Assembly (NCBI GenBank): GCA_910585785.1
Contig: CAJUEV010000008.1
Coordinates: forward strand, 20,261 to 84,260
DNA: 64,000 bases
Direction: 5' to 3'
From: an uncultured Christensenella sp.
GTDB lineage: Bacteria > Bacillota > Clostridia > Christensenellales > Borkfalkiaceae
Within the stretch, counting starts at the first letter, position 1, and each line of letters begins with the position of its first letter. Position numbers and translations under genes: made by a program. The notes beneath the pieces are model-generated. The model was given only the letters and a program-made list of their open reading frames with translations. It was not told where the DNA came from and made no database searches. Positions 40,140 to 49,523 of this stretch are shown here, one piece after another.

Positions 40140-40327
40140 TTAACAGTCCTTTGATACGTTTGCCTGATTTCGGCTTAATCCGCGCGTATTTCGCGCGCCG
40201 CCTTAGAAATTATAACACGGAACGGCGGCTAAGTCAATAAGCATTTGTTTTAAAAACGCGCTTGATTTTTTGCGGCTTATTTAACTCTTTTTCATAAAAA
40301 TTCCAACCCTTAAAAATGGTATTTCTA

Positions 40328-40356
40328 TTGACTTTAATTTATACGTATGATATGAT
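40328..40356 (+). promoter_or_regulatory. Promoter of the tandem YitT genes
   Basis: TTGACT (40328-40333), 17-bp spacer, TATGAT (40351-40356). It rules out the in-frame ATG at 40316 and supports the start at 40403. Confidence 0.8.
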
Positions 40357-40402
40357 TTATTCGTTTTATAAATTATTGGGGCAAACCCCGAAAGAGTATG
40401 GA

Positions 40403-41557
40403 ATGAAACGCAAGAAAAACACCCAAAATCCCGATGCGGCTTTGGCGGAACCGCCTGTTGAAGCCGAAAATTTAAACCCGTCAAACGACAATTTATCACC
40501 CGCGCAATCACTTGAAGGCGCGGGTGAAACCGCGATTGCGGCGGAAAACGCTTTAATTGCCGAAAACTTATGCGCACCCGATACGCAAAGCGAAAATAAA
40601 GACGAAGCAACGGCGGACAAAGGCGTGATAGTAAACGGAAAATCGCTTACTAAAAGCCAGCAAAACAAGCGCACTGCGTTAAGGTGGATTTTGATAACCT
40701 TAGGCTCGGTGCTTATGTCTGCAAGCGTGTACTTTTTTCAGGTTCCAAACAACTTTACTTTGGGCGGGATAGGCGGCGTTTCTATTATTTTAAGCAAATT
40801 TATAACGCCGTTAAACGAGTTTACCCAAAAATTTATGACGCAAGCGGTTATTATGGCGATTATAAACGTGTTTTTGCTTGTGGTCGGCTTTATAGTTTTG
40901 GGCAAGGGCTGCACGCTGCGCACCGTCTATTGCTCGCTTTTGTATACCGCGCTTATTTGGGTGTTTGAGCATTTTAATCTTGTTTCGCTTGTTTCGGGCG
41001 GAAAACCCACGCTTACCGACCAGCCTTTTTTAGAGTTATGTTACGCCATACTGCTTTTCGGCGTGGGCGGCGCGGTAATTTTCAACTGCGGCGCGTCGTC
41101 GGGCGGAACGGACATTATAGCGCTTATTTTAAAAAAGTTTACCCGTCTTAACGTCGGCGTGGCGCTGATGATTGTGGATTTGATTGTAGTTATAGTTTCT
41201 ATTTTCACTTTCGACAGCGCAACCATAGTTTTATTCTCCTTCCTGGGACTGTTTGCAAGAACCTTCCTTCTTGACGGAGTTATAGAAAGTTTGGGCAAAA
41301 CAAAATATCTTACTATTATAACGCAAAATCACGAGCAAATCGGCGAATACATATTAAAATCGGTCAACCACAGTTATACTATGTACGACGCGGAAGGCGG
41401 ATACACCCGCGAAAGAAAAAAAGTGCTTGTAACCGTTTGCAAACGCAGCGAAGCGCTTAAAATAAAACTTAAAGTCAGGCAAGTGGACCCGCAGGCGTTC
41501 GTAATAATTACCGACGCTAACGAAATTTTGGGCAAGGGCTTTGGCGAAACGTTTTAA
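40403..41557 (+). CDS. YitT family membrane protein with long N-terminal extension
   Basis: A 384-residue protein. The first 100 residues are hydrophilic, rich in Ala, Glu and Asn, and probably disordered. The rest is a typical YitT protein: about five membrane helices with VYFFQVPNNFTLGGIGGVSIIL, FNCGASSGGTDIIALIL and LGLFARTFLLDGVIESLG, then the soluble DUF2179 domain (HSYTMYDAEGGYTRERKKVL, QVDPQAFVIITDANEILGKGF). YitT proteins average about 280 residues, so the extension is unusual. A paralog follows 24 bp downstream. The function of the family is not established. Confidence 0.92.
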   Translation: MKRKKNTQNPDAALAEPPVEAENLNPSNDNLSPAQSLEGAGETAIAAENALIAENLCAPDTQSENKDEATADKGVIVNGKSLTKSQQNKRTALRWILITLGSVLMSASVYFFQVPNNFTLGGIGGVSIILSKFITPLNEFTQKFMTQAVIMAIINVFLLVVGFIVLGKGCTLRTVYCSLLYTALIWVFEHFNLVSLVSGGKPTLTDQPFLELCYAILLFGVGGAVIFNCGASSGGTDIIALILKKFTRLNVGVALMIVDLIVVIVSIFTFDSATIVLFSFLGLFARTFLLDGVIESLGKTKYLTIITQNHEQIGEYILKSVNHSYTMYDAEGGYTRERKKVLVTVCKRSEALKIKLKVRQVDPQAFVIITDANEILGKGFGETF

Positions 41558-41581
41558 ACGTTGTTTTTTTCGGTGAGGGAG

Positions 41582-42517
41582 ATGGACGAAAAAGTAGAAA
41601 AACGCAAAAAAGTTTTGCAACAAGTATGCTATTGGGCATTAATCAATTTCGGCGCGCTGTTGCTTGCGCTGGGGGTTACGCTTTTTAAAGCGCCAAACAA
41701 CTTTGCCACGGGCGGAGTAAGCGGTATTTCTATAATACTCAGCAAGTTTATAACGCCCATAAACTCGTTTACGCAAAAGTTTTTAACACAATCCGTAATA
41801 ATGTGGATATTGAACGTTATATTGCTTGTTTTCGGGTTTATTTTTCTGGGTAAGGGCTGCACCTTCAAAACTGCGTACTGCACGCTTGCTTACACGCTTG
41901 AATCTATGCTTTTGCAATACGTTTTGGAAGCGCTTAAAGTAAATTTGCCGCTTACCGCAACCGAAGCGCTGCCGCAGGGACAGGTTTTTCTTGAATTTGT
42001 GCTGGCAATGCTTTTAACGGGCGCCGGTGCGGCAATACTATTCAACTGCAAGGCGTCGTCGGGCGGAACGGACATTATAGCGCTTATCATAAAAAAATAC
42101 ACAAAAATAAAAAACATAGGCATAGCGCTGTTTATAACCGACATAATAATAGCCGCCTCCACCTTCTACATTTTCGGGGTGCAGACGGGTTTGTATTCTA
42201 TTTTGGGATTGTTTGCAAAGTCCTTCCTTGTGGACAGCGTAATAGAAAATATAGGCAAAAACAAGTACGTTACAATAATTACGGCAAAGCCCGAACTTAT
42301 AGCCCCGTTTATTCTTGAAGAAATGCATCGCGGCTATACCTCGTTTAAGGCGACGGGCGGATTTACGGGGGAAGAAAGAACCGTAATGCTGTGCATATTA
42401 AAGCGCGGCGAAGCGCTTAAACTTAAACTGAAAATAAAACAAGCCGACCCTCAGGCGTTTGTTATTCTTACCGACACAAACGAAATTTTGGGCAAAGGTT
42501 TTCACGCGCACGACTGA
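41582..42517 (+). CDS. YitT family membrane protein, second tandem copy
   Basis: A 311-residue YitT paralog of the preceding gene: LFKAPNNFATGGVSGISIIL, FNCKASSGGTDIIALII, LGLFAKSFLVDSVIENIG and the DUF2179 end QADPQAFVILTDTNEILGKGF. It lacks the long hydrophilic N-terminus. The two copies share several identical blocks of 10-12 residues, so they arose by duplication and may form a heteromer. The start is the ATG at 41582 after GAGG; a TTG at 41561 is less likely. A bidirectional terminator follows. Confidence 0.92.
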   Translation: MDEKVEKRKKVLQQVCYWALINFGALLLALGVTLFKAPNNFATGGVSGISIILSKFITPINSFTQKFLTQSVIMWILNVILLVFGFIFLGKGCTFKTAYCTLAYTLESMLLQYVLEALKVNLPLTATEALPQGQVFLEFVLAMLLTGAGAAILFNCKASSGGTDIIALIIKKYTKIKNIGIALFITDIIIAASTFYIFGVQTGLYSILGLFAKSFLVDSVIENIGKNKYVTIITAKPELIAPFILEEMHRGYTSFKATGGFTGEERTVMLCILKRGEALKLKLKIKQADPQAFVILTDTNEILGKGFHAHD

Positions 42518-42532
42518 TTTAAACGACAATTA

Positions 42533-42570
42533 AACCGCGGACTGCTATATAAGCAGTCCGCGGTTTTTAT
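42533..42570. terminator. Bidirectional terminator
   Basis: AACCGCGGACTGCT pairs perfectly with AGCAGTCCGCGGTT, followed by TTTTTATT on plus. It ends the YitT unit and the convergent ABC exporter unit. Confidence 0.9.
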
Positions 42571-42587
42571 TTGACAAATATTTTTTG

Positions 42588-44420
42588 TTAAGCCGATTTA
42601 AGTTTTTCTTCCTTAAACTGCTTTATGTAAAGATTGAAGTAAACGCCGCGCTTTTTCAGAAGTTGTTCGTGAGTGCCGCGCTCCACCACCTTTCCGCCGT
42701 CGACGACAAGTATAACGTCCGCCGAACGCACCGTTGAAAGCCTGTGCGCTATGACAAAACTTGTTCTGCCCTGCATAAGCGTGTCTATCGCTTCCTGTAT
42801 AAGTTTTTCCGTTATGGTGTCTATTGAAGACGTTGCCTCGTCAAGCACGAAAATAGCGGGGTTTACAAGTATTGCCCTTGCAAACGACAACAGCTGTTTT
42901 TCACCCGTGGAAAGGGAATTTCCGCCCTCGCCCACAACCGTATCATAGCCGTTTTCAAGCCGCGCTATAATTTTATCCGCGTTTACGCTTTTTACCGCGG
43001 CGTCAAGCTCTTCATCGGTTGCGTCGGGCTTTCCGTAAAGCAAGTTTTCGCGCACCGTGCCCGAAAACAGGTGCGGCGTCTGCAAAACGTAGCCGATATT
43101 GGAGTGAAGCCACTGCACCGAACGCTCGCGCGCGTCCTTTCCGTCGATTAAAATTTGTCCTTCCGTCGGCTCGAAAAACCTGCAAACCAAATTTACAAGA
43201 GTTGATTTGCCCGCGCCGGTTTCACCGACAATAGCCACGTTTGTGCCCTGCGGCACGTTTAAATTGAAGTGTTCAAGCACGTATTCTTCGCCGTCGGGGT
43301 ATTTGAAGGTAACGTCGCGGAACTCGATATCGCCGTGCAAAGGCTCCCAGTTTTCCTTCTTCATATTGAAGTTGTCGCCGTACTTTTCAATTACTTCGGG
43401 CGTGTCCGCAACGTCGCTTACCGCTTCCGTAAGCGCGGTAAACCTTTCCATATTTACTTTAATCGAAATCATATCCGCAAACGCTTCAACGGACCATAAC
43501 ACGGGCTCCATAAGTTGCTGCGCATAAGTCATAAACACCGAAAGGGTGGCTATAAACATTACGTCCTTTGCCGCGATAAATCCGCCGTACCACAAAACCG
43601 CGGCAAGCGCCACGGACGAGGCGAAGGAAATTATTGAAAACAGCAACGCGCGGTGATGCCCCAAGCGCTGGGAAGTTTTGCGCATATCCCTTGTTTTTCC
43701 GAAAAAGTCCTTGTCAAGTTTTTCTTCAATGGCAAGCGTTTTGGTAGTTTCGACCCCCGTAATGCCTTCGTTGAAGCCGCCCGTAATTTCCGAGTTTATT
43801 TCGCGCACCCTGCGGTTGAGTTTTGTAAGTTTTCTGTTGAAGTATACCGAAATAACCGCGATAAACGGCACTATTACTATTACGCACAGCGCCAATAACG
43901 GGTTGTAAGCAAGCATAACGGCAACCGTGCCTATAACGTACGTCAAATTCCATACGCCCTGATTCACGTCCCAGCTTACTATCGAAGAAACGCTTGAAGT
44001 GTCGCTCATAATTCTTGCGTGAAGTTTGCCCACGCTTGTCTGATTGAAGTAGGCAACCGACAGCGTTTGCAGGTGGTTGAAAGCCGACCTGCGCATATCT
44101 CTGAGCAAAAACATTTCAAGACGGCAACAGCTGTACGAGCCGAAAAAGTCAAGCACAACAGTCACCAACGTTACGGCGACGTAGGCTATTACAAACCAAA
44201 CCAAGCCGTCAAGAGTTTCCTTTAAAATAAAGTTTTTTATGGCGTATTCCTGAAACAGCGGCGCAACTATATTAAGCACGCCCGTAAGCATACAGGTTAT
44301 AACAAGCGTTGCAAACAGCCCCTTGTATTTTGCAATGTAGGGAACAAGTTTTGGAATACCGAAAAATTTAAGTTTTTTTGTCTGCGCGGTATTTTGCGCT
44401 TTATTGTTTTCAGCCTGCAT
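42588..44420 (-). CDS. ABC exporter subunit with degenerate signature motif
   Basis: A 610-residue half-transporter: six membrane helices then a nucleotide-binding domain. Walker A is GETGAGKST and Walker B IFVLDEATSSID keeps the catalytic Glu. The signature is the altered NSLSTGEKQ instead of LSGGQ. Its partner shows the complementary defect, so together they form a heterodimeric exporter with one full ATP site (the LSGGQ of the partner facing this Walker B) and one degenerate site, as in TM287/288 and BmrCD. The two genes overlap by 11 bp. Substrate unknown; drugs, peptides or lipids are usual. Confidence 0.95.
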   Translation of the reverse strand: MQAENNKAQNTAQTKKLKFFGIPKLVPYIAKYKGLFATLVITCMLTGVLNIVAPLFQEYAIKNFILKETLDGLVWFVIAYVAVTLVTVVLDFFGSYSCCRLEMFLLRDMRRSAFNHLQTLSVAYFNQTSVGKLHARIMSDTSSVSSIVSWDVNQGVWNLTYVIGTVAVMLAYNPLLALCVIVIVPFIAVISVYFNRKLTKLNRRVREINSEITGGFNEGITGVETTKTLAIEEKLDKDFFGKTRDMRKTSQRLGHHRALLFSIISFASSVALAAVLWYGGFIAAKDVMFIATLSVFMTYAQQLMEPVLWSVEAFADMISIKVNMERFTALTEAVSDVADTPEVIEKYGDNFNMKKENWEPLHGDIEFRDVTFKYPDGEEYVLEHFNLNVPQGTNVAIVGETGAGKSTLVNLVCRFFEPTEGQILIDGKDARERSVQWLHSNIGYVLQTPHLFSGTVRENLLYGKPDATDEELDAAVKSVNADKIIARLENGYDTVVGEGGNSLSTGEKQLLSFARAILVNPAIFVLDEATSSIDTITEKLIQEAIDTLMQGRTSFVIAHRLSTVRSADVILVVDGGKVVERGTHEQLLKKRGVYFNLYIKQFKEEKLKSA

Positions 44421-46236
44421 TTTCCACCTCCCCTTTCAACTCGTCGGGCAGTGACATCTGCAAGTCGTAGATATGCTTATATATGCCGTTTTCGCGCAAA
44501 AGTTCTTCGTTTGTGCCGCACTCGGCAACCTTTCCGCCGTCCATAACAAGTATTTTATCGGCGTGCATAACCGTGGTTATTCGGTGCGAAATTATAATGG
44601 TGGTAGCGCCTTTAAAACGCTTTGCAAGGTTGGCGCGAATGTTTGCGTCGGTGTCGCTGTCCACTGCCGAAAGCGAATCGTCAAACACAATATACGGCGT
44701 TTCGCGCATAAGCGTCCTCGCAATGCAAACGCGCTGTTTTTGCCCGCCAGAAAGAGTAACCCCCCTTTCGCCGACTACGGTGTCGTAACCGTTTGCAAAC
44801 CCTTCTATATTGCCGTCCACGCAGGCGATTGCTGCCGCGGACTTTATGCTTTCGGCGTCGTTTTTGCCGCTTGCAATTGCAATATTTTCACCTACCGAAC
44901 GCGAATAAACGTAACCTTCCTGCAAAACGTAGCCGATATTGCTTCTGAGCGTTGCGGGAGAAATTTCTTCCGTGCTGCGCCCGCCTATGTAAATTGCGCC
45001 CTCGGTGACGCGGTACAAACTGTCAAGCAAGCACGCTATCGTCGATTTTCCGCTGCCCGTTCCGCCGATTATGCCCAGAGTGGTGCCCTGCGGTACGGTA
45101 AACGAAACGTCTTTAAGCACGGGCTTGCCCGCTTCGTATTCAAAACTGACGTTTTTAAACTCTATATCGCCCGATAAAACGCCCTCTTTTTCGCCGTAGA
45201 CTTCCTCCTCGGCGTTCATAATTTCGCCTATTCTTCCCAGCGCCACGCCAGATTTGGAAAGGTTTGAAATTATTCTGCCCAACTGTCTTACGGGTCCTAT
45301 CATCATCGCGTTATACGAAATAAACTCCAACATTTCGCCAAGGGTAATTACGCCCTTTACGCAAAAAACCGTGCCCAAAACGACGATAAACAGCAGTTGC
45401 AAGGTGGCGATAAAGTCGCTTGAAGCCCAATACAGCGCCATAAACTTTTCAAGTTTTACCCAAAGGTTAGTGTAGTAAGAGTTTTGCTTTTCAAACTTGT
45501 CCCTTTCGTAACGCTCTCTGCCGAACGCGCGCACAACGCGCACTCCCGTCAGATTTTCCTGCGCGTACGTGGACAAAACGCCCTCTTCCTCGTCGCATTT
45601 TTTAAAGCGCTTTCCCGCTTTGAAGTAGAAAAACAGCGAATATCCGATAAGTACCGGAATAAACGCCAACGCTATCGCCGCAAGTTTTGCGTTTGTGATA
45701 AACATAAACGTAACCGAAAGAACAAGCAACAGCAATATACGGAAAAGCGAAAGTATCTGATTGGAAATAAAGTTAGATATTGTATCCGCGTCCGAAGTGC
45801 AACGCTGTATAATATCGCCGGTATTGTTTTTGTTGTGCCAGGCAAGGGGTATGCGCTGAATATGCGTAAACAGTTCGTTACGCATTCTCTGCATAAGCAC
45901 CTGATTGGCAAACGTGTTGAAGTACATTCTGCAATAGTGAAATATGAAGGTAACCGCGGCTATAACCGTTATTGCCGCCGCCACTATCCAGATATTGCTT
46001 TTTATGTAGTCTATGCCGCCCAAAAGCGAAACTATGCCCTTATATCCTTCGGGAACGGGCTTGTCGCCTATGACGCTGTCAATTGTAAAACCTATAACTT
46101 TGGGGATAACCGCGTTTAAAAACGTGACGATAAAACTGAATATTATTACCAGCACGAACAAGAAAACGCTGCCCTTTAAAAAATAACCCAACAATCCCGC
46201 TTTTGTAAATCGCGGACGGGATTTTATTGTTTTCAT
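44410..46236 (-). CDS. ABC exporter subunit with noncanonical Walker B
   Basis: A 608-residue half-transporter with six membrane helices. Walker A is GGTGSGKST, the signature LSGGQKQRVCIARTL is canonical, but Walker B reads YIVFDDSLSAVD, with Asp in place of the catalytic Glu. This defines the degenerate-site subunit of a heterodimer with the next gene. It is first in the pair. The 148-bp region ahead of it contains a hairpin followed by ATTTTT, so expression may depend on read-through or attenuation. The starting ATG is preceded by GAGAGGATTA, a moderate ribosome site. Confidence 0.95.
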   Translation of the reverse strand: MKTIKSRPRFTKAGLLGYFLKGSVFLFVLVIIFSFIVTFLNAVIPKVIGFTIDSVIGDKPVPEGYKGIVSLLGGIDYIKSNIWIVAAAITVIAAVTFIFHYCRMYFNTFANQVLMQRMRNELFTHIQRIPLAWHNKNNTGDIIQRCTSDADTISNFISNQILSLFRILLLLVLSVTFMFITNAKLAAIALAFIPVLIGYSLFFYFKAGKRFKKCDEEEGVLSTYAQENLTGVRVVRAFGRERYERDKFEKQNSYYTNLWVKLEKFMALYWASSDFIATLQLLFIVVLGTVFCVKGVITLGEMLEFISYNAMMIGPVRQLGRIISNLSKSGVALGRIGEIMNAEEEVYGEKEGVLSGDIEFKNVSFEYEAGKPVLKDVSFTVPQGTTLGIIGGTGSGKSTIACLLDSLYRVTEGAIYIGGRSTEEISPATLRSNIGYVLQEGYVYSRSVGENIAIASGKNDAESIKSAAAIACVDGNIEGFANGYDTVVGERGVTLSGGQKQRVCIARTLMRETPYIVFDDSLSAVDSDTDANIRANLAKRFKGATTIIISHRITTVMHADKILVMDGGKVAECGTNEELLRENGIYKHIYDLQMSLPDELKGEVENAG

Positions 46237-46384
46237 ATAAAAAATAATCCTCTCAAAAATTATGTTTTTACCCGCAAAAATAGCGGGTAAGGCAAAAGCC
46301 TCCCGCTATAAAATATGCTAAAATAAGCCATATGTGGGGAGCAACGGCAATTTCAGAGGATATAACTACCCTTTAAAAAACGCC
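46237..46384 (-). promoter_or_regulatory. Leader of the ABC exporter with terminator/attenuator hairpin
   Basis: On the minus strand a hairpin at 46282-46307 (AGCGGG arm and CCCGCT arm with an inner GGC/GCC stem) is followed by ATTTTT. Its 3' arm can also pair with GCGGGTA at 46269-46275 (alternative hairpin 46269-46289). Only 45 bp lie between the hairpin and the ATG, too few for a promoter, so the exporter mRNA must pass through it. It may end tldDE transcripts, attenuate the exporter, or both. Confidence 0.6.
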
Positions 46385-47608
46385 TTATGCCTTGTTTATT
46401 TTAAATTTTGCTACTAAAACTTTTTCGTCGCAGTACTCAAAAACGTCGTTTTTTGCCGCGCCGATAAAATCTTTACCGAAAAAGTCGTTTATGTTTGCGG
46501 AAAGAGAAAACTCGGGCAAGGCGCCGACAAGTTTTCCGTTGTCGTAAAGATAAGCAAGCTGAACGGGCAAGCCGAGGGTGCCGTCGGGCGTCATATCCCC
46601 GCCGGACGTATATACGACGTAAATGGCTTTGCCTTTGATTATATCGTTTAATTTTTCCGCCGTTTCGGTAACTTTAACACCCATAAAACTTGCGGAGGGA
46701 ACGCTGTCAAAGTCCGAATATCCGCCGCCGGAAAGGGGCAGGTCAAGTTTTTCGGCAGAACGCTTATAGGTTGCAAGCCCGCAAAAAACTCCGTCTTTTA
46801 CGTAATAAAACTTGTCGTCCTTGCAAACTACGCCCTCGTTATCGAAAAACGACACTCCGTTTTGCGTTTGGGCGGGCGAACGGTCGGTTAAAATGCTTAC
46901 CTTGTCGCTGAAAATCTTTTCGCCGAGTTTATCTTTAAACAGCGAAGAACCGCTTGCATATTTTTCGGCAACCATTTCCAGCAACGCATATCTTACGGTT
47001 TCGTTGGGAACGATAACGGGCAATTCCTCGTCAGGCATAGGCAGTTTTGTCGAGTAAACGTTTAACAGTTTGCCTATGTCCCTTACAATAGCGTCCTCGT
47101 CGTAATAGTCCGCCTCCGCGCCGTAAAACAGGTCCATTATGTTTGCCGAAGCCTTGTACTTTATTACAAGCCCAATGCTTAAATAATTGCACGAATAGGC
47201 GTACTTTGTATTTTTGCTGTTTTCGTAAACCTTTTCGTACTCCTCCATATTTATTTTGTTGCTGAAAATAAAGTCGGGATACGCCGCGTTAAGTCTTGCA
47301 ATAAGTTTTTTGATGGTTTTTACAAGTTCGGTGGGCTTTATTACCGTTTTTGCCGTCAACTCGCTCCTCGTTTGGTTTTCGGTAAGGTTACAAGGATATT
47401 CGATATTTAAAGCAAGTTTTTCCTTAGCCGCTTCAAGAAGTTCGCCGTCGTCCCCTTCGCCTATTCTGCCCGCAATGCCTATTTTGCCGCCATCGTAAAC
47501 GCGGACAACCGTCTTTAAATCTTCTTTTACGCGAAGCGAATCCACAACTCCGCCCGCAATATTCAAACCGTAACTGGTGGTTTTTTCGGTTAATTTTTCG
47601 TTTAACAT
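46385..47608 (-). CDS. TldE/PmbA-like metalloprotease subunit
   Basis: A 407-residue member of the U62/TldD-TldE family lacking the metal motif, hence the TldE-like partner. It shows the family fold through the sequence SVPSASFMGVKVTETAEKLN and the late PDGTLGLPVQLAYLYDNGKLVGALP. In the known system TldD and TldE form a heterodimer that degrades unfolded peptides or matures ribosomal peptides. An upstream in-frame start (47677) is possible, but AGGAG precedes the ATG at 47608. It lies 70 bp after tldD, same direction. Divergence from E. coli PmbA is considerable. Confidence 0.85.
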   Translation of the reverse strand: MLNEKLTEKTTSYGLNIAGGVVDSLRVKEDLKTVVRVYDGGKIGIAGRIGEGDDGELLEAAKEKLALNIEYPCNLTENQTRSELTAKTVIKPTELVKTIKKLIARLNAAYPDFIFSNKINMEEYEKVYENSKNTKYAYSCNYLSIGLVIKYKASANIMDLFYGAEADYYDEDAIVRDIGKLLNVYSTKLPMPDEELPVIVPNETVRYALLEMVAEKYASGSSLFKDKLGEKIFSDKVSILTDRSPAQTQNGVSFFDNEGVVCKDDKFYYVKDGVFCGLATYKRSAEKLDLPLSGGGYSDFDSVPSASFMGVKVTETAEKLNDIIKGKAIYVVYTSGGDMTPDGTLGLPVQLAYLYDNGKLVGALPEFSLSANINDFFGKDFIGAAKNDVFEYCDEKVLVAKFKINKA

Positions 47609-47678
47609 TTCAATCACTCCTAATCTTTTTATTTTTCCGAACGCAATAATTCCGCTAAAACGGCAACCGCCGCGCAAA

Positions 47679-49022
47679 TTATTGCACGTTCATTTTGGAA
47701 ACGCTTACGTACGGACCGCCGAACGATACGTTAAGAGGAAATTGTTCCATCTTTCCGCATCCGCCGAAGGCGCTGGAAATTATTTCCGCTTTGTCAGAAA
47801 GCCCGTCAATCAAATTGAGGGTTTCAAAAACGTTTCCCGTTATTACTGAAATTTTGACGGGATTCCCTATTTTTCCGTCGACAATTTCGTAAGCGAGATT
47901 TGGTGCGATTGTAAACGTGCTCATACCCGAGCCGTGCTTATAATCCTTTATGTAATAGCCGTGCTTTACTCTTTTAAACAGGTCTTCTTTTTTGCTTGTG
48001 CCCGCCTCGATAACGGTGCTGGTCATTCTTACGATGGGCTCGAAGTCGCAGTCAACCGCCCTTGCGTTGCCCGTAACGGCTTCGTCAAGGTACGCCGCCG
48101 TAGTAGCGGAGTGCAATCTGCCCGTAAGCACGCCGTTTTTAATAAGATATGTTTTGCTTGCCTTTGTGCCTTCGTCGTCAAAAGGTACGCAACCGGAACC
48201 TTCTTCCAGCCCGCTGTCGTAAATAGAAAGTATGTCGCTGCCGACTTTTTTGCCGATAGCCCATTCCTTTTTCATAGTTTCGTCGCCAAGCATAAAGTCC
48301 GCTTCCGACTTGTGCCCGAAGCTTTCGTGCGCGAAAACTCCCGCCGCCATAGGCGATAAAATTACGGGATATTCGCCCGCCTGCACGGGCTTTGCGTTAA
48401 GCAGATAGTTTTCCGATTCTTTAACGTAGTCTTTGAGGTTGTTTTCGGAAAAAAGCGCGCAAACTTTTTCAAAACTGTCGTCCGACTTCAAAAAGCTTCC
48501 GTTGAAATTTTCGCTTCCCTCCGCCAACGCAATTGAAACGCCCGCGCCGCAAAGCTGATAGTCAAACTTCAAATTTGCGCCTTTGGATGAGTAAAACTCG
48601 TACTCGCTATATCTGTCGCTGTATATGGCTACAAACATCTTAACGTATTTCGAGCCCTGCAAAACGGAAAATTTGTCCGTAAGAATTTTTTGCTTAGCCT
48701 CCAAAGGAACGTCCTTCAAACGGCAATTTTTAAATTTTTCGATTGAGGCGGTGTTGCTTTCAAAACGCCGAACAACGGGATTTTCTTCAATTTTTTTATT
48801 GGGCGTGGCGTTGGCGTAAAGTTTATCCAGTTCAGCCTGCAATTCGCCGAGTTTATACGTGGAAGCATAGTACCACATTTCACCGTCGAACACGCGTATA
48901 AACGCTTTTTTAACGGTGGACTGTCTGCTTTCTTCCAAAGCCCCGTCGCGGTATCTTACAGAAGTGGTAAACTTTGTTTCCACCCTCACGTCTGCGTAAA
49001 AATCTTTTCTGAACTTAACCAT
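47679..49022 (-). CDS. tldD: TldD-like metalloprotease subunit
   Basis: A 447-residue TldD with the zinc motif AAGVFAHESFGHKSEADF (HExxxH) and the downstream glycine-rich GSGCVPFDDEGTKASKTYLIKNGVLTGRLH typical of the family. The C-terminal end has GGCGKMEQFPLNVSFGGPY. It is the catalytic subunit of the TldD/TldE peptidase. AGAGG is six bases before the ATG at 49022; the longer frame to 49082 runs into the promoter. No RiPP precursor gene is visible nearby, so a general peptide-degrading role is the default reading. Confidence 0.92.
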   Translation of the reverse strand: MVKFRKDFYADVRVETKFTTSVRYRDGALEESRQSTVKKAFIRVFDGEMWYYASTYKLGELQAELDKLYANATPNKKIEENPVVRRFESNTASIEKFKNCRLKDVPLEAKQKILTDKFSVLQGSKYVKMFVAIYSDRYSEYEFYSSKGANLKFDYQLCGAGVSIALAEGSENFNGSFLKSDDSFEKVCALFSENNLKDYVKESENYLLNAKPVQAGEYPVILSPMAAGVFAHESFGHKSEADFMLGDETMKKEWAIGKKVGSDILSIYDSGLEEGSGCVPFDDEGTKASKTYLIKNGVLTGRLHSATTAAYLDEAVTGNARAVDCDFEPIVRMTSTVIEAGTSKKEDLFKRVKHGYYIKDYKHGSGMSTFTIAPNLAYEIVDGKIGNPVKISVITGNVFETLNLIDGLSDKAEIISSAFGGCGKMEQFPLNVSFGGPYVSVSKMNVQ

Positions 49023-49053
49023 AGTTTTCCTCTTTTTATACGGATATAACTTT

Positions 49054-49082
49054 ATTTTACTATAAACTGCCGCCGTAAACAA
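49054..49082 (-). promoter_or_regulatory. Promoter of tldD-tldE
   Basis: On the minus strand TTGTTT (49077-49082), 17-bp spacer, TAAAAT (49054-49059). Confidence 0.6.
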
Positions 49083-49115
49083 GCAAGCATTGGTTGCGTT
49101 TTATAAACAATAAGT

Positions 49116-49520
49116 TTAAATATTGTAATAAACTATCAAAAACACAACCGCTATCGCTATAAACACCAGCCCCACCGCAAGCATAAAAAACATTTTGGTG
49201 TGCCTGTCTTTTTTCGCCTGACGGTATTCGTAATAATCCTTGTATTTGCCTTTGACGTCCTTTCTCAACAGGTCGAAAAATCTGATAAACGCAAACGCCA
49301 GCATATCGAAAGCGCCGCCGTTGCTCGCAAATATAATCAGCCCCACGCCCGACAGAATTACCCCCGGCACGAAAAACGAGTCCGAAAGTATCTTCATAAT
49401 ATTTTTCGCGTTTTCCGCGGTGGGCGCATACGTATGCACGCGATATACCGCAAACATTATTAAAATGGCAATCGCCGCACCTATCGCGGCTGTTATAAGG
49501 TACGGCAATACTTTTTTCAT
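49116..49520 (-). CDS. DUF3899 family small membrane protein
   Basis: 134 residues with an N-terminal helix (PYLITAAIGAAIAILIMFAVY), a second hydrophobic region (FFVPGVILSGVGLIIFASNGGAFD), a basic cytoplasmic part with YKDYYEYRQAKKDR and a final helix. This matches DUF3899. It starts three bases after the oppF stop, so it is the last gene of the opp operon and translationally linked. Whether it assists the peptide importer or only shares the transcript is unknown. The shine-dalgarno is weak. Confidence 0.85.
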   Translation of the reverse strand: MKKVLPYLITAAIGAAIAILIMFAVYRVHTYAPTAENAKNIMKILSDSFFVPGVILSGVGLIIFASNGGAFDMLAFAFIRFFDLLRKDVKGKYKDYYEYRQAKKDRHTKMFFMLAVGLVFIAIAVVFLIVYYNI

Positions 49521-49523
49521 AGC

